Assembly: GCA_934667465.1 (NCBI GenBank)
Contig: CAKUMG010000242.1
Span: forward strand, 1-7,719
Direction of reading: 5' to 3'
Source of the DNA: an uncultured Actinoplanes sp.
Lineage (GTDB): Bacteria; Actinomycetota; Actinomycetes; Mycobacteriales; Micromonosporaceae
DNA: 7,719 nt
Numbering within the stretch: position 1 is the first letter of the stretch; every line of letters starts with the position of its first letter. The notes below the pieces were generated by a model. That model had not been told where the DNA came from. It did not search any database and saw nothing but the letters and a program-made list of their open reading frames with translations. Positions 6,378 through 7,719 of the stretch are shown in pieces. The position numbers were made by a program, and so were the translations under genes.

Positions 6378-7186
6378 GCGGGGTTCCCCTGGAAGGCGCC
6401 GCGCAGGCGGTCGCGGACGAGGTCCTCGTAGTGGTGGAACTCCGGGGTCTTGAGCAGTGCCGCGCCGCGCGGGCGGGGCAGGTCCACGTCGATCACGTCG
6501 GTGATCCGGCCCGGCCGCGGCGCCATCACCACGATCCGGTCGGAGAGCCGGACGGCCTCGCTGACCGAGTGCGTGACGAACAGGACCGTGGCCTGCAGCT
6601 CGTCCCAGAGGTCGAGCAGCTGCTCCTGCAGGCTCTCCCGGGTGAACTCGTCGAGCGCGGAGAACGGCTCGTCCATCAGCAGCACGTCGGGGCGCAGGCC
6701 GAAGGCCCGCACGATCGCCACGCGCTGCTGCATGCCGCCCGACAGCTGGGCCGGCAGCTTGTGGGCCACGTCGCGCAGCCCCGCCTTGCCGAGCAGCTCC
6801 AGCATCGACGGTCCCGGGGGAGTGGCCCGTCGGCGTCCGGCGGACCGGTTGACCCGGGCCGGCAGCGTCACGTTCTTGAGCACCGACAGCCAGGGCAGCA
6901 GGGCCGGGGTCTGCGGCACGAAGCCGAGCATCTTGGCCGCGGCCGCCTCGGCGGGGCTGACGCCGCACACCCGCACGGTGCCCCGGTCCGGGTTCTCGAG
7001 CCCGGCGACCAGGCGCAGCAGGGTGGACTTGCCGCAGCCGCTGGGGCCGATCACGCTGACGAAGCTGCCCGCCTCGACGGTCAGGTCGACGTCGTTGAGG
7101 GCGATCATCTCGCCGCCGCCGCGGGCCGGATAGACCCGCCGGGCGCCGGTGACGCCGATGGATACGCCGTCCGGGACGGCGGTCAT
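6374..7186 (-). CDS. ABC transporter ATP-binding protein (SsuB/TauB-like)
   Basis: A 270-residue nucleotide-binding subunit with every hallmark intact: Walker A GPSGCGKST (47-55), Q-loop Gln92 in FVPQTPALLPW, signature LSGGMQQR (148-155), Walker B VLLMDEP (168-174), D-loop SALD (176-179) and H-loop His206 in FVTHSVSEA. The sequence is typical of the nitrate/sulfonate/taurine importer branch. It hydrolyses ATP on the cytoplasmic face to drive the permease encoded next. An Arg/Pro-rich insertion at 111-127 (NRSAGRRRATPPGP), between Q-loop and signature, is longer than in most relatives. I chose the ATG at 7186 because GGAGG lies 8 bases upstream; an in-frame ATG at 7240 lacks a Shine-Dalgarno and would add 18 unfamiliar residues. 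It is the first large gene of the operon and may be coupled to a short upstream reading frame that ends on its start codon. Confidence 0.94.
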   Translation of the reverse strand: MTAVPDGVSIGVTGARRVYPARGGGEMIALNDVDLTVEAGSFVSVIGPSGCGKSTLLRLVAGLENPDRGTVRVCGVSPAEAAAAKMLGFVPQTPALLPWLSVLKNVTLPARVNRSAGRRRATPPGPSMLELLGKAGLRDVAHKLPAQLSGGMQQRVAIVRAFGLRPDVLLMDEPFSALDEFTRESLQEQLLDLWDELQATVLFVTHSVSEAVRLSDRIVVMAPRPGRITDVIDVDLPRPRGAALLKTPEFHHYEDLVRDRLRGAFQGNPA

Positions 7187-7224
7187 GCGCGAACCCTCCG
7201 GTCCACGCCACGAAGTGCAGGCAT
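7183..7224 (-). CDS. Possible 13-codon leader ORF coupled to the ATPase gene
   Basis: ATG at 7224-7222 opens MPALRGVDRRVRA and stops with TGA at 7185-7183, overlapping the ATPase ATG as ATGA. GGAG (7231-7234 on the complement) sits 6 bases before the ATG, a good Shine-Dalgarno. The ATPase's own GGAGG lies inside this frame, so ribosomes translating the leader would pass over it. The peptide has five Arg in 13 residues but no Cys, and it does not match the actinobacterial RHVDL-type sulfur leader peptides. Short frames of this kind arise by chance, so this is a tentative call. Confidence 0.4.
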   Translation of the reverse strand: MPALRGVDRRVRA

Positions 7225-7255
7225 ATCGGTCTCCAGACATCCGGCCGACGAAACT

Positions 7256-7271
7256 CGGGTGGGATCACCCG
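7256..7271 (-). promoter_or_regulatory. Small leader hairpin next to the palindrome
   Basis: On the operon transcript CGGGT-GATCCC-ACCCG forms a 5-bp stem with a 6-base loop, separated by one base from the palindrome at 7273-7288. It lies about 70 bases upstream of the ATPase start. Role unknown; it may be part of a leader RNA fold or a chance structure. Confidence 0.35.
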
Positions 7272-7272
7272 C

Positions 7273-7288
7273 ATTCACCGTAGTGAAT
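7273..7288. promoter_or_regulatory. 16-bp palindrome ATTCAC-CGTA-GTGAAT, candidate operator
   Basis: Two perfect 6-base arms flank a 4-base spacer in an A/T-enriched spot of a very GC-rich region, 87 bases upstream of the ATPase ATG. The symmetry and size suit a dimeric repressor site (TetR, MarR or GntR type), but no regulator of these classes is visible in the window and the sequence does not match an operator I know. As RNA the same bases could form a short hairpin. Confidence 0.45.
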
Positions 7289-7454
7289 AAGTTTCAGGTC
7301 ACAGGAGCCCGAGAGCGTGCGAGACGAATACGAAGATGTGACTCGCGAGACCCAAGCTGAGAGAAAGGTAGGGACGGTGTGAGTCCGGCTTGTCGAGCCG
7401 CCGTTTCGGCCCGGTTAACTGTGGATCTTCAGGCGCCCACCCGCACGGGTGACA

Positions 7455-7475
7455 CCAGCGGCGCTGCGCCGCAGG
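7455..7475. repeat. GC-rich inverted repeat in the divergent region
   Basis: GCGGCG (7458-7463), loop CTG, CGCCGC (7467-7472), extended by CC/GG around an A-A mismatch. No U-run follows in either direction. It could be a hairpin in an upstream leader or only GC-rich background. Confidence 0.35.
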
Positions 7476-7502
7476 TCGGGGCCGCACCCGGGCGTTCGGG
7501 GG

Positions 7503-7532
7503 ATGACGCTCCCCGCGCGGGTGACGTAATCA
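7503..7532 (+). promoter_or_regulatory. Weak candidate promoter for the ANTAR-like gene
   Basis: ATGACG (7503-7508) and TAATCA (7527-7532) are spaced by 18 bases. This would start transcription near 7540, leaving a short leader that contains the GGGAGG Shine-Dalgarno at 7557-7562. Both boxes are imperfect. Confidence 0.25.
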
Positions 7533-7571
7533 ATGTCTACCGGTGGACGGGCGGACGGGAGGCAGGTCTGG

Positions 7572-7719
7572 ATGGGTGGTCGGCAGGCGTACGCGGCAGC
7601 GCTCGAGCGGGTCCTCGCGGCGGCCCGGCCGCCGTCCGGGCCCGCCGCCGTCGAACGCGCCATCGGCCTGCTCGCCGGGCGGACCGGGTGCCGGCTCGCC
7701 GAGGCGCACCGGCACCTGC
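7572..7719 (+). CDS. ANTAR-domain protein, N-terminal part (cut by window edge)
   Basis: The first 49 codons of a plus-strand gene starting with ATG at 7572, with GGGAGG 9 bases upstream. An in-frame ATG at 7533 is possible but has no Shine-Dalgarno; TAA at 7527-7529 closes the frame above it. From about residue 22 the translation reads PAAVERAIGLLAGRTGCRLA followed by EAHRHL, close to the ANTAR pattern (hydrophobic-E-x-A-x-G-x-L-hydrophobic-x-R-x-G-C-x-x-x-E-A-x-x-x-L). ANTAR domains bind paired hexaloop RNA hairpins and prevent termination or alter translation; AmiR, NasR and EutV are examples. Many actinobacterial versions place ANTAR after a GAF domain, whereas here it lies near the N-terminus, so a standalone ANTAR or ANTAR-first protein is likely. 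It is transcribed away from the transporter operon and could be an unrelated neighbour. Confidence 0.65.
   Translation, partial: MGGRQAYAAALERVLAAARPPSGPAAVERAIGLLAGRTGCRLAEAHRHL

Larger units (their letters stand above)
7187..7571. other. Divergent intergenic regulatory region
   Basis: About 385 bases separate the ATPase start from the plus-strand ANTAR-like gene, and promoters for both directions should lie here. I found no large credible gene. The stretch from about 7270 to 7380 is less GC-rich than the rest of the window, as expected for regulatory DNA. It holds the leader ORF, a small hairpin and palindrome at 7256-7288, a GC-rich hairpin near 7455-7475, and the heptamer CGGGTGA three times (7446 and 7518 on plus, 7265-7271 on minus). 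I could not place a convincing -35/-10 pair for the minus-strand operon. Confidence 0.7.

Noticed and set aside
4419..6431. 670-codon plus-strand open frame opposite the permease and SBP genes
   Set aside because: The translation is dominated by Arg, Gly, Ala and His with no recognisable domain. It mirrors well-supported minus-strand genes and is a GC-skew shadow.
7256..7288. Dual hexaloop ANTAR-target RNA
   Set aside because: Neither loop has A at position 1 with G at position 4 on either strand, so it fails the known consensus; kept only as a weak structural finding.
7350..7380. CTGAGA followed by a purine-rich run, suggestive of a TPP riboswitch on the plus strand
   Set aside because: The second conserved TPP block (ACCTGATCTGG and following) is absent downstream, and the strand is opposite to the transporter operon.
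7299..7487. 62-codon minus-strand frame with a hydrophobic C-terminal end in the divergent region
   Set aside because: It would start at a GTG with no Shine-Dalgarno, its third codon positions are not G/C-rich like the real genes, and no family is recognised. A small membrane peptide cannot be excluded.
7379..7719. Plus-strand frame starting with GTG at 7379 behind AAAGG
   Set aside because: Third-position usage is not actinomycete-like in its first codons, and it runs out of frame across the ANTAR-like gene without motifs.

Overview
The window is very GC-rich, with strong G/C at third codon positions, dense ATGA-type gene overlaps, lipoprotein substrate-binding proteins and an ANTAR-domain gene at one edge. 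This fits a high-GC actinomycete (Micromonosporaceae/Streptomyces-like). The exact taxon cannot be read from the sequence.

Positions 7186 down to 1 are one continuous minus-strand gene array, which I read as a single operon of at least eight genes. In transcription order these are: an ABC ATPase (7186-6374); an ABC permease (6377-5544); two paralogous lipoprotein substrate-binding proteins (SBP1 5462-4371, SBP2 4374-3280); a RutA-like flavin monooxygenase (3241-2192); an isochorismatase-family hydrolase with an intact Asp/Lys/Cys triad (2195-1569); a second luciferase-like flavin monooxygenase of the NtaA/DszA type (1572-238); and the start of an MFS transporter (238-1, cut by the window edge). 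Junctions inside each block overlap by 1-4 bases. The two breaks are an 81-base gap holding a perfect 10-bp hairpin between permease and SBP1, and a 38-base gap with its own Shine-Dalgarno before the RutA-like gene. The operon therefore splits into three translational modules: importer core, binding-protein pair, and catabolic enzymes plus MFS carrier.

Positions 7187-7571 form a divergent regulatory region with no large gene. It holds a possible 13-codon upstream ORF coupled to the ATPase, a small hairpin beside a 16-bp palindrome, a GC-rich hairpin and repeated CGGGTGA words. From 7572 a gene on the plus strand begins and leaves the window; its visible part resembles an ANTAR RNA-binding domain.

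Functionally, the layout suggests uptake of one or two related small organic molecules through an NMT1/THI5/SsuA-type importer. Flavin-dependent oxygenation would follow, with hydrolysis of an amide-like product by the isochorismatase-family enzyme. The RutA-like plus RutB-like pairing recalls pyrimidine ring opening in the Rut pathway. However, no other Rut genes and no flavin reductase are visible, and a second unrelated flavin monooxygenase is present. The substrate is unknown; an N-heterocycle or cyclic amide is the leading inference, with organosulfur compounds the main alternative.
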